Part shown: positions 10,111 through 19,694 of the stretch, one piece after another
Layout of the letters: each line of letters begins with the position of its first letter
How positions within the stretch are numbered: the first letter of the stretch is position 1
Assembly (NCBI GenBank): GCA_937931785.1
Contig: CALHAX010000002.1
Coordinates: 1-64,000, forward strand
DNA from: an uncultured Hyphomicrobiaceae bacterium
GTDB lineage: Bacteria; Pseudomonadota; Alphaproteobacteria; Rhizobiales; CALHAX01
Direction of reading: 5' to 3'
Length of the DNA stretch: 64,000 bases
Translations under genes and position numbers: made by a program
Notes under the pieces: model-generated
Told to the model about the DNA's origin: nothing
The model's input: only the letters and a program-made list of their open reading frames with translations
Databases searched by the model: none

Positions 10111-10623
10111 ATGCGAGAACTTCTCCTATTTCGGCACGCCAAATCCAGTTGGTCCAGTTCTGCAAAGACAGATCATGCACGACCGCTTGCACCGCGTGGG
10201 ATCAAGGCGGCACTGCGGATGGGACATTGGCTCTCAAGCGAAGACAAGACGCCGGATCGGATTTTATGTTCGACAGCAAAGCGGGCACGCCAGACATTGA
10301 AACTCGCGTCTGAGCTCTGGCCGAACCAACCCACAACGCGCTTCATCAAGGATCTCTATCTTTCTTCTGCGGACGAGTTGATTACACAGATTGCGACGCA
10401 GGGAAAAAACGCAAACCGGTTGATGGTCGTGGGCCACAACCCGGACCTGCAAGATCTGACACTTGAACTCGTCAATCGCAAAGCGCGTGAAACACGCGAA
10501 ATCATCGGAAAATATCCAACTGGAGCAATTGCAGTCCTCACATGCGATATCGAGAACTGGAGTGATCTTGCCAGGAATTGCGCTCGACTGAACACCTTCA
10601 TACGCCCGCGTGCGCTCGGTTGA
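10111..10623 (+). CDS. SixA-type histidine phosphatase
   Basis: This belongs to the histidine phosphatase (phosphoglycerate mutase-like) superfamily. The 170-residue product starts MRELLLFRHAKSSW, where RHAK replaces the usual RHG and His9 is the predicted phospho-acceptor; this form is typical of the SixA branch. Later elements are LCSTAKRARQT and VVGHNPDLQDL, with the second catalytic His. SixA of E. coli dephosphorylates phosphohistidine on a phosphotransfer protein, but the target here is not shown by sequence. It lies between trpE and trpG in the same direction. A direct role in tryptophan metabolism is not established. Confidence 0.88.
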   Translation: MRELLLFRHAKSSWSSSAKTDHARPLAPRGIKAALRMGHWLSSEDKTPDRILCSTAKRARQTLKLASELWPNQPTTRFIKDLYLSSADELITQIATQGKNANRLMVVGHNPDLQDLTLELVNRKARETREIIGKYPTGAIAVLTCDIENWSDLARNCARLNTFIRPRALG

Positions 10624-10694
10624 ACCCGCAATTCAATCACGGGGCCATGCCGTGATCGCTTGACCCGTTTCACGCCACTGCTACAACCGCAGGC

Positions 10695-11315
10695 ATGCTG
10701 ACACTCATCGATAATTACGACAGCTTCACCTACAATCTCGTCCATTTCCTTGGGGAACTGGGCGCCAAATGTCGTGTTTATCGTAACGACGAGATCAGCG
10801 TGACCAAGGTGCTCGCGGAAAAACCCAAGGCCCTCGTGATTTCTCCAGGTCCATGCACACCGGATGATGCAGGAATTTGCCTGGACCTCATCCGCAAGGC
10901 AAAGGGCAAGGTGCCGATCTTCGGGGTTTGTCTCGGCTATCAATCCATTGGACAAGCCTATGGCGGCAAGGTTGTTCCGGCCCCCACATTGATGCACGGA
11001 AAGCTGTCAAACATAACGCACACGAATAGCGGGGTTTTCTCAGGACTACCCGATGTACTGCGTGTCACACGCTATCACTCGTTGATGCTGGAGAACGCAA
11101 GCCTGCCTGATTGCCTCCGTCCAACCGCGCATACACAGGACGGTTTGCTGATGGCCGTCGCGCACAGTACGCACCCTGTTCACGGTGTACTTTTCCATCC
11201 GGAGAGCATTGCCTCGGATGGCGGTCACGCCCTGCTTGCCAATTTCCTCGATATTGCAGGAATTCGGCGCCACGCGACGGTGCCACAAATCGAACGTCCG
11301 GCCATGATCGCATGA
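10695..11315 (+). CDS. trpG: Anthranilate synthase component II (glutamine amidotransferase)
   Basis: TrpG hydrolyses glutamine and passes ammonia to TrpE; in many bacteria it also serves p-aminobenzoate synthesis. The 206-residue product starts MLTLIDNYDSFTYNLVHFLG. It has the class-I triad: Cys79 in FGVCLGYQSIGQAYGG and His/Glu in VLFHPESIASDGG. Length is normal. It lies downstream of the SixA-like gene and 82 bp before trpD. Confidence 0.96.
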   Translation: MLTLIDNYDSFTYNLVHFLGELGAKCRVYRNDEISVTKVLAEKPKALVISPGPCTPDDAGICLDLIRKAKGKVPIFGVCLGYQSIGQAYGGKVVPAPTLMHGKLSNITHTNSGVFSGLPDVLRVTRYHSLMLENASLPDCLRPTAHTQDGLLMAVAHSTHPVHGVLFHPESIASDGGHALLANFLDIAGIRRHATVPQIERPAMIA

Positions 11316-11397
11316 CGGGGTGCCGACGTAAGCTCAACGACACATCGCTTCGTGAGATCATTAATCTCGCACGACACATCTCAACCATGGACTTATC

Positions 11398-12444
11398 ATG
11401 ACCGATACGCAGGATCCCGATGCCTTGAAGCCGTTCATTGCGCGCGCCATCGAAGCTGCGCTGACGCAAAGTGAAGCCGAAGGCGCCTTCGACGTGATCA
11501 TGTCTGGCAAGGCCACGCCGTCCCAAATCGGTGGTTTCCTCATGATCCTGCGGTTGCGGGGCGAATCCATCGAGGAAATATCCGGTGCAGCAAAGATCAT
11601 GCGGGCCAAGGCCACAACCGTTTCTGCGCCTGCCGACGCGATGGACATTGTTGGGACCGGTGGCGACGGAATGAAGACGCTCAACATTTCGACAACGGCA
11701 GCACTGGTTGTAGCGGGCGCGGGCGTACCAATCGCCAAGCACGGCAACAAGGCACAGTCGTCCCAATCCGGTGCATCGGATGCGCTGGCGGCACTGGGGG
11801 TCAACCTTACAGCACCTGTGCCGGTGATCGAACGGGCAATGCGCGAAGCTGGCATCGGTTACATGAATGCCCCCAACCACCATGCGGCTATGCGGTTTGT
11901 CATGCCGGCGCGTGTGGAGCTCGCAACGCGAACAATTTTCAACATTCTTGGGCCGTTGACCAATCCCGCTGGTGTGAAGCGTCAACTCACCGGTACCTTC
12001 ACCAAGGCATTGATCCGTCCAATGGCGGAAACACTGAAATCATTAGGATCCGAAAAAGCCTGGCTCGTGCACGGAGCTGATGGAACCGACGAGGTTTCGA
12101 TCTGCGGTCCCACCTATGTGGCAGCACTGGAGAATGGTGAAGTTCGCGAAATGACCATCGTCCCGGCAGATGCCGGTTTGCCAGACCACCCGTTTGGGCG
12201 CATCCTCGGTGGAACGCCGGAAGAAAACGTCATCCGACTTCGCGCCGTCCTGGTTGGTGATACGTCGGAGAAAAATGCGGCGTATCGTGATGCGGTGTTG
12301 CTGAACAGTGCCGCCGCCTTGTTGATCGCCGATCGTGTCGCCAACCTCAAGGATGGCGTCGCAATGGCACGTTCAGCCATAGACAACGGCGGCGCCATTC
12401 AGTCCTTGAACAAGCTGATTGCCATTACCAAGGGAGCGGCCTGA
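11398..12444 (+). CDS. trpD: Anthranilate phosphoribosyltransferase
   Basis: TrpD transfers phosphoribose from PRPP to anthranilate, the second step of tryptophan synthesis. The 348-residue product carries the PRPP/anthranilate loop [14 protein letters not shown], followed by [21 protein letters not shown] and the region [11 protein letters not shown]. Here the second loop reads KHGNKAQSS where KHGNRxxSS is most common. The gene ends one base before the TTG start of trpC, so translation is probably coupled. Confidence 0.97.
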   Translation: MTDTQDPDALKPFIARAIEAALTQSEAEGAFDVIMSGKATPSQIGGFLMILRLRGESIEEISGAAKIMRAKATTVSAPADAMDIVGTGGDGMKTLNISTTAALVVAGAGVPIAKHGNKAQSSQSGASDALAALGVNLTAPVPVIERAMREAGIGYMNAPNHHAAMRFVMPARVELATRTIFNILGPLTNPAGVKRQLTGTFTKALIRPMAETLKSLGSEKAWLVHGADGTDEVSICGPTYVAALENGEVREMTIVPADAGLPDHPFGRILGGTPEENVIRLRAVLVGDTSEKNAAYRDAVLLNSAAALLIADRVANLKDGVAMARSAIDNGGAIQSLNKLIAITKGAA

Positions 12445-12445
12445 T

Positions 12446-13248
<803 letters not shown>

Positions 13249-13252
<4 letters not shown>

Positions 13253-13740
13253 GCGAAAAACGTCTCAGTCATCTGAATGAACGCGGCGAAGCTGAAATGG
13301 TGGACGTTGCTGACAAGGCTGTCACCACCCGGATTGCAGTTGCAGAAGGCCGCATTATCATGGCCTCTGAAACCCTGGACATTATCCAGAAGGGGACAGC
13401 GAAAAAGGGCGACGTCATTGCAACCGCACGGATCGCCGGAATCATGGCGGCCAAGCGAACACATGATCTGATCCCGCTGTGCCATCCCCTCGCCATCTCG
13501 AAAGTGGCTGTCTCCTTCGAGCCGCTAACCGACGCCATTGGCCTGCGCGTCGAAGGGCTTGTTCGGGTCGAAGGCAAGACTGGCGTCGAAATGGAGGCCC
13601 TGACTGCTGTGTCCGTGGCATGCCTTACAATCTACGATATGCTCAAAGCTGTCGACAAAGCTATGCACTTTGAAGGTATTCGCCTGCTCGAAAAACAAGG
13701 TGGCCGTTCCGGTCATTTTGTAGCAGATGCGGTCAACTGA
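13249..13740 (+). CDS. moaC: Cyclic pyranopterin monophosphate synthase
   Basis: MoaC works with MoaA to make cyclic pyranopterin monophosphate from GTP, the first stage of molybdenum cofactor synthesis. The 163-residue product has [35 protein letters not shown] and [19 protein letters not shown], the conserved family blocks with the substrate-binding His and Lys residues. Its ATG overlaps the trpC stop. Its stop shares one base with the moeA start, so translation is coupled across trpC-moaC-moeA. This trp/mo order is common in alphaproteobacteria. Confidence 0.97.
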
Positions 13741-14972
13741 TGCCGGGCAGAAGCACGTTACTGGGTGTCGATGAAGCGCTTGCGCTCATTCTTGCAGATG
13801 TAACACCCGTCGGCACGGAAACAGTAACGTTGGACGACGCGCATCATAGAACGCTTCGCGAAGATGTCATCGCAACGTTGAGCCAGCCCCCCTTTGCGGC
13901 CTCATCCATGGATGGGTATGCCGTTTGCGCAAAGGATGTGGTCGCAGCACCCGTTGAATTGAAGGTCACCGGCGAAGCGGCTGCGGGGCATCCATATGAC
14001 AAACCGCTCAGTGCTGGCGAGGCTGTTCGTATTTTCACAGGCGCCCCACTTCCGGAAAACGCAGATGCGATTGTCATTCAGGAAGATGTCGACCGCGACG
14101 GCAACGTTATAAAAATTTCCGATGCAGTTGGCGCAGGAACGTACGTGCGCCCGGCAGGCGGTGATTTCAAAGAAGGTCAGACTCTTCTGGCCGCAGGACG
14201 TCAACTCAGCAGCCGCGACCTGATGCTCTCGGCCGCAAACGGTGTGACGGATATTGCAGTTTCCCGCGCGCCGCGTGTCGGCATTCTCGCAACGGGGGAT
14301 GAGGTGGTCCACCCCGGCGCTGTACGAACCAAAGGGCAAATTTTCTCCTCAGTTCCCGCGGGTCTCACTCCACTCATTCGCGCATTCGGTGGCGCACCCG
14401 TCCTGCTTGGCATTGCGCCGGACAATCGCAAAGATCTTGATGCTGCACTCGAACGCGCGTCAGATTGCGATATCGTTGTCACGATTGGTGGAGCGTCTGT
14501 GGGTGACCATGATCTTGTTCATGATGCACTCAAGGCGTATGGGGTCGATCTCGCGTTCTGGAAGATCGCGATGCGCCCTGGCAAACCGCTCATGTCCGGC
14601 AAACGTCGCGTTGATGAACGGACCCAACATTTCATTGGGCTTCCCGGCAATCCGGTGTCCGGAATGATTTGCGGACGTATCTTCATCGTACCGCTGATCG
14701 CGGCAATGCTTGGTCGAACGCATGCACCTCTTACACCGGACACGATGGCCTTCCCCCTTGCCGAACCACTCTCGCAAAATGGTGTCCGCCGTCATTACAT
14801 GCGCGCGCAGTACGTTGACCGTGACGGAACCCGCATGGTGGCTGCAATGGCAAATCAGGATAGCTCACTCATGAGCTTGTTGGCCGAGGCTGATTGCCTG
14901 ATTGTGCGACGGCGTGGCGAAAAGGCGGCAGCAATTGGCGACATGGTAGACATTTTGCCACTCGATTTCTGA
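13740..14972 (+). CDS. moeA: Molybdopterin molybdenumtransferase
   Basis: MoeA inserts molybdate into adenylylated molybdopterin. The 410-residue product has PFAASSMDGYAVCAKD, the domain II elements FTGAPLPENADAIVIQED, the MogA-like segment ILATGDEVVHPG and TIGGASVGDHDLVHDAL, then KIAMRPGKPLMSGK and GLPGNPVSG. Length is usual for the family. It begins at the last base of the moaC stop codon and ends the co-directional run that starts at ppiD. lexA, often next in related genomes, is absent here. Confidence 0.96.
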   Translation: MPGRSTLLGVDEALALILADVTPVGTETVTLDDAHHRTLREDVIATLSQPPFAASSMDGYAVCAKDVVAAPVELKVTGEAAAGHPYDKPLSAGEAVRIFTGAPLPENADAIVIQEDVDRDGNVIKISDAVGAGTYVRPAGGDFKEGQTLLAAGRQLSSRDLMLSAANGVTDIAVSRAPRVGILATGDEVVHPGAVRTKGQIFSSVPAGLTPLIRAFGGAPVLLGIAPDNRKDLDAALERASDCDIVVTIGGASVGDHDLVHDALKAYGVDLAFWKIAMRPGKPLMSGKRRVDERTQHFIGLPGNPVSGMICGRIFIVPLIAAMLGRTHAPLTPDTMAFPLAEPLSQNGVRRHYMRAQYVDRDGTRMVAAMANQDSSLMSLLAEADCLIVRRRGEKAAAIGDMVDILPLDF

Positions 14973-15283
14973 TCCGCAGTGCCCATGCAGCGTCTAGCGT
15001 GCGATGCCCCGTCAACCGCTGCGATTGAAAACAGATGCGGACGGCCCGAACCCCCAATGTCCAGGGCCGTCCATGACCCGCGTCGCAGTCCCCCCGGACA
15101 GGCGCTCGCTTCGGAGACTCCCGAAGGAATGGAGCAAACGCGCACCGACGCTAAAGTCACGGATCTTGTGACATGTGTTTTTCCATCTTGATAGGTTCGG
15201 AAATCCGCAAATTGTTGATGCGACGCGTCAATAATATGGCGGATCATTGTTATTTTCAGCCTCGGCAACCGCTAGAGTGGTTG
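14973..15283. other. Intergenic region after moeA; contains a hairpin
   Basis: No convincing gene lies in this 311-bp gap between the convergent moeA and the MFS gene. A 9-bp perfect inverted repeat, GGACGGCCC (15039-15047) and GGGCCGTCC (15064-15072) with a 16-nt loop, lies about 70 bp after moeA. There is no T-run after it, so it is only a possible transcription end. Confidence 0.5.
15039..15072 (+). terminator. GC-rich hairpin downstream of moeA
   Basis: The 9-bp stem is GGACGGCCC/GGGCCGTCC. It lacks a T-tract, so it may be a weak or rho-assisted terminator or an mRNA 3'-end stabiliser. Confidence 0.35.
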
Positions 15284-16483
15284 CTATGGAACACCACGGC
15301 TTAACGCCCAGCACACCTGAACGCCTGCCAAAAAGGCAACCAGTCCTAATCCACCGAAACCAAGACCGAGATCTCCGGTAAGGTAGACGATGAGGGAATA
15401 GAAAACCGGCCCCGCAAGCCCACCGACAAACACCAAAGCCATAGAGGATGACGTGGCATCTGCGATTCGTTGCGCCCCTGCAACATCGGCCACTGCTGCA
15501 AGATAAACCCCATTCCAGGAATAGGCAGCTCCAGCGAAACAGACAGCCAGAAGCGTCAAGGCATGCCAACTCCACGCGGCCGTGACCGTGACGCTGACAC
15601 AGGCTGCAATAGCCATCGTAACGCCCAGAATGAGCAGCACGGCGGCATTTCCGATGCGATCAGCGAGAACCCCCCAGAACACGCGCATGAACATGCTGAC
15701 GAAGAGTGCGATACCAAGGATTGTACCGGCATCAACGATACCGAGTTTGGCCCGCCCGACAAGGAACACAACAAAGACGCTGGAAAATGTATACTGCAAC
15801 GCGGCAAAGCCGAAACACATCAAACCTATGGCCCGCAGCTGTGGATCAGACATCAAAGATGCCATCGCGGAGATCGGACTCTTGCTCCCGGTCCGACGCG
15901 CAGCTCCGTTTGCAACCACTTCGGCGATCGGTTTACGCCACGGCTCGATCGCCAAGATGATCGCGATCCCCGCCCCGGCCGTAAACAATAATGCACCTTG
16001 CCAACCCAACCAGGTTGCAAGCACCGGCAACGTTACGCCAGCAACGGCACCACCAAGCGGTACACTGATCTGTTTTAGAGAAAAAATCGATGAGCGACGC
16101 TCCGGAGGTGACAACGCAAGCAAAACGGGAGAACTGGCCGGGTTCGGTGGTGCGTAACTCAAACCACAGAACAAGGCAGCCACAGCCAACGCTGGCAGGG
16201 TTCCAAGCGCAATGCAAGCCACACCAAGAACGCCGCAGAGAGCCGAAAACTGAACCGCGCGAACGGGCCCCACGCGGTCCACAAACATGGCACCAAACAA
16301 CACTGCAATAGCTGCCACACCGAATGTCGCAGCGGAGAACAATCCTGCGTAGGCGCGATCAATCCCGATATCAGGCGCAGCCAGCGGTGCCAGCACAGGA
16401 AAGGCGATCCCCGTCATTACAATGAAAGCATGCGGAGCGATCATGGTCGCAAGAGCAGAACGTATTGTCGCGTGTGGTGTCAC
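15284..16483 (-). CDS. MFS transporter
   Basis: The 399-residue protein is hydrophobic throughout, with about twelve predicted membrane helices in two halves, as in major facilitator superfamily permeases. The loop after helix 2 contains FGAMFVDRVGPVRA, matching the MFS G-x-x-x-D-R motif. The segment SVPLGGAVAGVTLPVLA is typical of the helix-5 region, and the second half has WGVLADRIGNAA, the repeat of the loop motif. The start used is a GTG at 16483; an ATG at 16444 is an alternative, and neither has a clear ribosome site. The substrate cannot be assigned. It is divergent from a GST gene. Confidence 0.9.
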   Translation of the reverse strand: MTPHATIRSALATMIAPHAFIVMTGIAFPVLAPLAAPDIGIDRAYAGLFSAATFGVAAIAVLFGAMFVDRVGPVRAVQFSALCGVLGVACIALGTLPALAVAALFCGLSYAPPNPASSPVLLALSPPERRSSIFSLKQISVPLGGAVAGVTLPVLATWLGWQGALLFTAGAGIAIILAIEPWRKPIAEVVANGAARRTGSKSPISAMASLMSDPQLRAIGLMCFGFAALQYTFSSVFVVFLVGRAKLGIVDAGTILGIALFVSMFMRVFWGVLADRIGNAAVLLILGVTMAIAACVSVTVTAAWSWHALTLLAVCFAGAAYSWNGVYLAAVADVAGAQRIADATSSSMALVFVGGLAGPVFYSLIVYLTGDLGLGFGGLGLVAFLAGVQVCWALSRGVP

Positions 16484-16632
16484 GGAGGTTCCGGATAAAT
16501 GCGGTCATGATTGAGACACGCAGACTTGTGTGCCCTGAACTCATAACGGGCGGCGTGACACCCGTCATTGCCTTTTCTAACCCCCGGCCATAAAACCAGC
16601 GCAACATCATACATTGATCCAGGAACTGCCGC

Positions 16633-17256
16633 ATGTTGACCGTTTATGGCCGTGCCAATTCAAGCAACGTCCGCAAAGTCCTATGGACCCTCGATGAGCT
16701 CGGTCTGGACTACGAACGGCTCGACTATGGTCGTGGATTCGAACCAACAGATAGCCCTGATTACAGGGCGATCAACCCCGCTGGTCTGGTTCCTGCACTC
16801 AAGGACGGGGATACGGTCATTGGCGAGTCAAACGCCATCATCCGTTATCTGTGCCGCAAGACGGACGCCATCCACCTGCTCCCGACGAACCATAGAAAAC
16901 TTGCATGGATCGAGCAATGGATGGACTGGCAAGCTTCAGAAATGGTGCGCCCGTTCCGTATCTTGTTCATGGGCGGGCACCTCGATATGGCACCATTCAA
17001 CGCTGCCGCGCACCTGGATATTGCCAACAGCGAGGGAGGTAAGTTCATGGGCATTCTTGACGAACAACTGTCACGAACGAAGGCCTATATAGCAGGCAAT
17101 ACGTTTACCGCAGCGGATCTGGCGGCTGGTGTCTACGTGCACCGCTGGTTCGCACTCGACATGGAACGGCCAGACTTTCCGGCGCTTGCAGCCTACTACG
17201 ACCGCCTCGCAGAACGCTCCGCGTACATGGTGCATGTCAAGAATGGACTGCCCTGA
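16633..17256 (+). CDS. Glutathione S-transferase family protein
   Basis: The 207-residue product has a thioredoxin-like N-terminal domain starting MLTVYGRANSSNVRKVLWTL, where SSN supplies the likely active-site serine. The cis-Pro region follows (NPAGLVPALKDGD), then the glutathione gamma-Glu site GESNAIIRYLC. The all-helical C-terminal domain contains FTAADLAAGVYVHRW. Length is normal. It probably conjugates or transfers glutathione in the cytoplasm; the substrate is unknown. It is divergent from the MFS transporter, which might export a conjugate, though nothing proves a link. Confidence 0.9.
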   Translation: MLTVYGRANSSNVRKVLWTLDELGLDYERLDYGRGFEPTDSPDYRAINPAGLVPALKDGDTVIGESNAIIRYLCRKTDAIHLLPTNHRKLAWIEQWMDWQASEMVRPFRILFMGGHLDMAPFNAAAHLDIANSEGGKFMGILDEQLSRTKAYIAGNTFTAADLAAGVYVHRWFALDMERPDFPALAAYYDRLAERSAYMVHVKNGLP

Positions 17257-17298
17257 GCACTTTGATAAAATGCACTGAGAACTAGCGGAAGAACGCGG

Positions 17299-17892
17299 AT
17301 GCAGAATAACATTCCAAGAGCCATAAGCACGCATGTCGTGGTGTCGGCGTTGCTCGTCATGGGCTGGAGTTCGTCACTCTCCGCTCAGGGCGTGGAACAG
17401 GCTTGCGTCACCTGCACACTACCAGATCGTGTCTACGCATGTGAGGTGCTTCCACCTGAAAACGGAACGATGGCACAATCCGCGCAATTGTTCTGTGCCG
17501 GCGAAATGGCAAGAGCACACGGGCATCAAAGTTGCCTTGTCGTGCGCTCATCAGATGGCGCATGCGAGGGTGAGAAAGTCACGCTCGCCTATACCGGGCG
17601 AGTGTCAGAACCGAATACGTCAGTTGCACCTGTCGAGCAACCAGCAGTGAAAACGAATCCCGACACCCCACCCAAGACACTGGTTGAGGCCACAGACCGC
17701 GCCGTCAAGTCAACTGGCAAGCAGATCAAGAACGCAGGCGATGCCATAACATCAACGGGACAAAAAGTCGGTAACGTCACCGTAAAGACAGGCAAAGTGA
17801 TCAAGGAAACAGGAGAAAGTATTGGTGAAACTGTCACCAACGCCGCTAAGTCCACCTGGGACTGCGTCGTCTCTCTCTTTCAGTCCTGTTGA
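17299..17892 (+). CDS. Hypothetical exported protein with amphipathic Thr/Gly/Lys repeat tail
   Basis: The product is 197 residues. The N-terminus is a signal peptide (hydrophobic VVVSALLVMGWSSSLSA, cleavage near SAQG). The following 90 residues contain six cysteines (ACVTCTLP, YACEVLP, LFCAGEM, SCLVV, GACEGE), suggesting disulfides. A Pro-rich linker leads to residues about 135-185, where a TGKxIK/TGExIG-like pattern recurs (STGKQIKNAGDAI, STGQKVGNV, KTGKVIKETGESIGE). The protein ends with a cysteine (LFQSC). I do not recognise a family. The repeat could form an amphipathic surface-binding helix. Confidence 0.65.
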   Translation: MQNNIPRAISTHVVVSALLVMGWSSSLSAQGVEQACVTCTLPDRVYACEVLPPENGTMAQSAQLFCAGEMARAHGHQSCLVVRSSDGACEGEKVTLAYTGRVSEPNTSVAPVEQPAVKTNPDTPPKTLVEATDRAVKSTGKQIKNAGDAITSTGQKVGNVTVKTGKVIKETGESIGETVTNAAKSTWDCVVSLFQSC

Positions 17893-17911
17893 TCGAAATT
17901 CAACGCCCTGA

Positions 17912-18181
17912 TTAGTGACGCTTCAGCCATTCACGCGCCTTGCGCTGCGCTTCAATCACTTCGCGGCGGCTCATGTCCCGCGCCAACTCCATACGATAAA
18001 ACTTTGCGTCCTCACACCCGCGCAGCACGGCCAGGTTGAACCATTTGTGCGCCGTGATCATGTCCGGTTCAACGTCACGTCCAGCCGAGTACATCAGACC
18101 AAGTTCGAATAATGCATCCCCCGACGTTACGGTCGGTACGATGGTTGCCTCTGTGACGTCTTCGAGATTCAAGCGTGCCAT
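17912..18181 (-). CDS. Small Sel1-repeat protein
   Basis: The 89-residue product contains ALFELGLMYSAGRDVEPD followed by AHKWFNLAVLRG, a Sel1-like (SLR) repeat, a subclass of tetratricopeptide helices that mediate protein contacts. There is no signal peptide, so it is probably cytoplasmic. The tail is charged and helical (REVIEAQRKAREWLKRH). Comparable short single-Sel1 proteins occur widely in alphaproteobacteria. It is convergent with the preceding exported protein. Confidence 0.85.
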   Translation of the reverse strand: MARLNLEDVTEATIVPTVTSGDALFELGLMYSAGRDVEPDMITAHKWFNLAVLRGCEDAKFYRMELARDMSRREVIEAQRKAREWLKRH

Positions 18182-18643
18182 TGTCGCTTCCCCTTACTCT
18201 TCAAACCGATTGGAAGCATCTCAGCTCGCCAACCCGCTACTCCCATGACGATCCGGTCTCGCCGAACGTCTGTAGCCATCAAGACCGGAGCGGAGAAAAA
18301 AAGAGTAAACACAGAGAAATGTGTTTCGTAACGTCAGGTTCACACACATTGCAGGATCATGAACCGCGTGATCGTGCTGGCACGAAATCGATCATACGAC
18401 ATGCAAAGTGATTAAAACTGACGCAATTGCGGAAACGACTTGGTAACCATAAAAATCGATTGAGCATTCTTCGATATGACGAGACGTGCGTGCGCGTCTC
18501 ATTTTCACAAGCGGATCCTTTTGCTGTGGCCGACATCACACGCTGCCCTGCCGACGTCCTTAAAACATCAATGTCAAACTGGACGAAGGTTGAGCAAACG
18601 CTAGTCTGTACCTTCAGATTGTTGCCGTGTTTGGGGGTGTGGC
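18182..18643. other. Intergenic region, no gene seen
   Basis: This 462-bp stretch has no coding frame with family similarity or good start context. It is locally A-rich (a run of A near 18295). A small hairpin, GAGACG/CGTCTC at 18481-18500, is followed by ATTTTC. It probably holds promoters for the divergent Sel1 and lipoprotein genes. Confidence 0.5.
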
Positions 18644-18844
18644 ATGCGGTGTTGCGTAGTGTTGTGTGTTTGTCTGCTGCCCTTGGTCGGCTGCGCTGGC
18701 GGCGCGGGCGACCACCTTCTGAAATCGCAAGCCATCGAAACACGTTCGACACAAACAACCGAGCAGAGCGTCGCATCACGAACACTTGCAGAATTGGCCG
18801 TTCGGCGTGCCTTGAAACAACCACTCCTTCAGCCTGCCTTCTGA
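18644..18844 (+). CDS. Small lipoprotein
   Basis: The 66-residue product starts MRCCVVLCVCLLPLVGCAGG. LVGC is a lipobox, so Cys17 would be lipidated after signal peptidase II cleavage. The mature part of about 50 residues is polar and helical with no recognised domain. It is the only plausible gene in 18182-18962. A longer frame overlapping it in another phase has low-complexity composition and no features. Short lipoproteins of this kind often stay unannotated. Confidence 0.55.
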   Translation: MRCCVVLCVCLLPLVGCAGGAGDHLLKSQAIETRSTQTTEQSVASRTLAELAVRRALKQPLLQPAF

Positions 18845-18962
18845 CAAAATTTCAAACTGCTGTTTTCAGGTACACTTGTTGCGCGTCCGATCCTTTTGGC
18901 CTGAGACGTGGCGATACAGGAGCCTCTCCTTCCGAGAAACTGCCCCCAAGGTTGCACACACC

Positions 18963-19679
18963 CTAACCCGCGCGTTGTCCGAACAGGACGCTTTGTGCTG
19001 TCTTGTCTTTTGCAATATCGACTTTTGCACGTTCTTCCGCACCAACACCAACAGCAATCTCGGTTGCCGGACGCGCCGCAATCCGTTCGAACCAGATCTT
19101 CAGATTGGGAAATTGCGCAAGATCCTGCCCTTGGCGCTCGTAGGAGCGGACCCACGGAAACGCAGCCATATCGGCAATAGTGTAATCTTCCCCGCCCAGA
19201 TTGGCTGACACACCAAGACGACGATCCATAACGCCATAGAGACGATTGACCTCATCGGTATAACGTTTAATAGCATAGGGTACTTCTTCTGGAGCGTATT
19301 GACGAAAATGATGTGCCTGACCGGCCATCGGCCCAAGTCCACCCATTTGCCAGAAAAGCCATTCGTCAACCGCGATACGGGCACGTGGGTCATCAGGATA
19401 AAATTTGCCGGTCTTCCGCCCGAGATATTGAAGGATTGCGCCAGATTCAAACACAGAGATCGGGTTGCCGTCCGGACCGTCCGGGTCGACGATCGCCGGC
19501 ATTCGATTGTTTGGTGCAATCTCTAGAAAGGACGGTTCGAATTGCTCTCCTGCACCGATATTGACGAACTTCACGTTGTAAGGAAGCTCGCATTCCTCAA
19601 GCATCATCGTTATCTTGAAGCCATTCGGAGTAGGCCAGAAATACAGATCGATAGGGGCCATGAGTTTGGGGTCCTTCAT
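18963..19679 (-). CDS. GST-fold disulfide reductase, YfcG/YghU-like
   Basis: The 238-residue product begins (after a possible MKDPKL extension; alternative ATG at 19661) with MAPIDLYFWPTPNGFKITMM, close to the Nu-class GSTs YfcG and YghU. These lack classical transferase activity and act as glutathione-dependent disulfide-bond oxidoreductases. Further signatures are APNNRMPAIVDPDGPDG, SVFESGAILQYLGRKTGKF, the WQMGGLGPM segment and YTIADMAAFPWVRSYE. The Asn of PTPNGFK is the conserved active-site residue. It lies 15 bp downstream of the quinone oxidoreductase gene on the same strand, so the two are probably co-transcribed in oxidative defence. Confidence 0.9.
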   Translation of the reverse strand: MKDPKLMAPIDLYFWPTPNGFKITMMLEECELPYNVKFVNIGAGEQFEPSFLEIAPNNRMPAIVDPDGPDGNPISVFESGAILQYLGRKTGKFYPDDPRARIAVDEWLFWQMGGLGPMAGQAHHFRQYAPEEVPYAIKRYTDEVNRLYGVMDRRLGVSANLGGEDYTIADMAAFPWVRSYERQGQDLAQFPNLKIWFERIAARPATEIAVGVGAEERAKVDIAKDKTAQSVLFGQRAG

Positions 19680-19694
19680 GGGTGGCAGTTATGT

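Noticed and set aside
18853-18872. A 16-bp exact match (TGCTGTTTTCAGGTAC) to 57674-57689, suggesting a dispersed repeat
   Set aside because: One such match is expected by chance in 64 kb on two strands, and the flanks diverge at once.
18427-18966. A 179-residue frame overlapping the small lipoprotein
   Set aside because: No signal, domain or ribosome site; composition is like a shadow of the region, and the lipoprotein frame has a clear lipobox.
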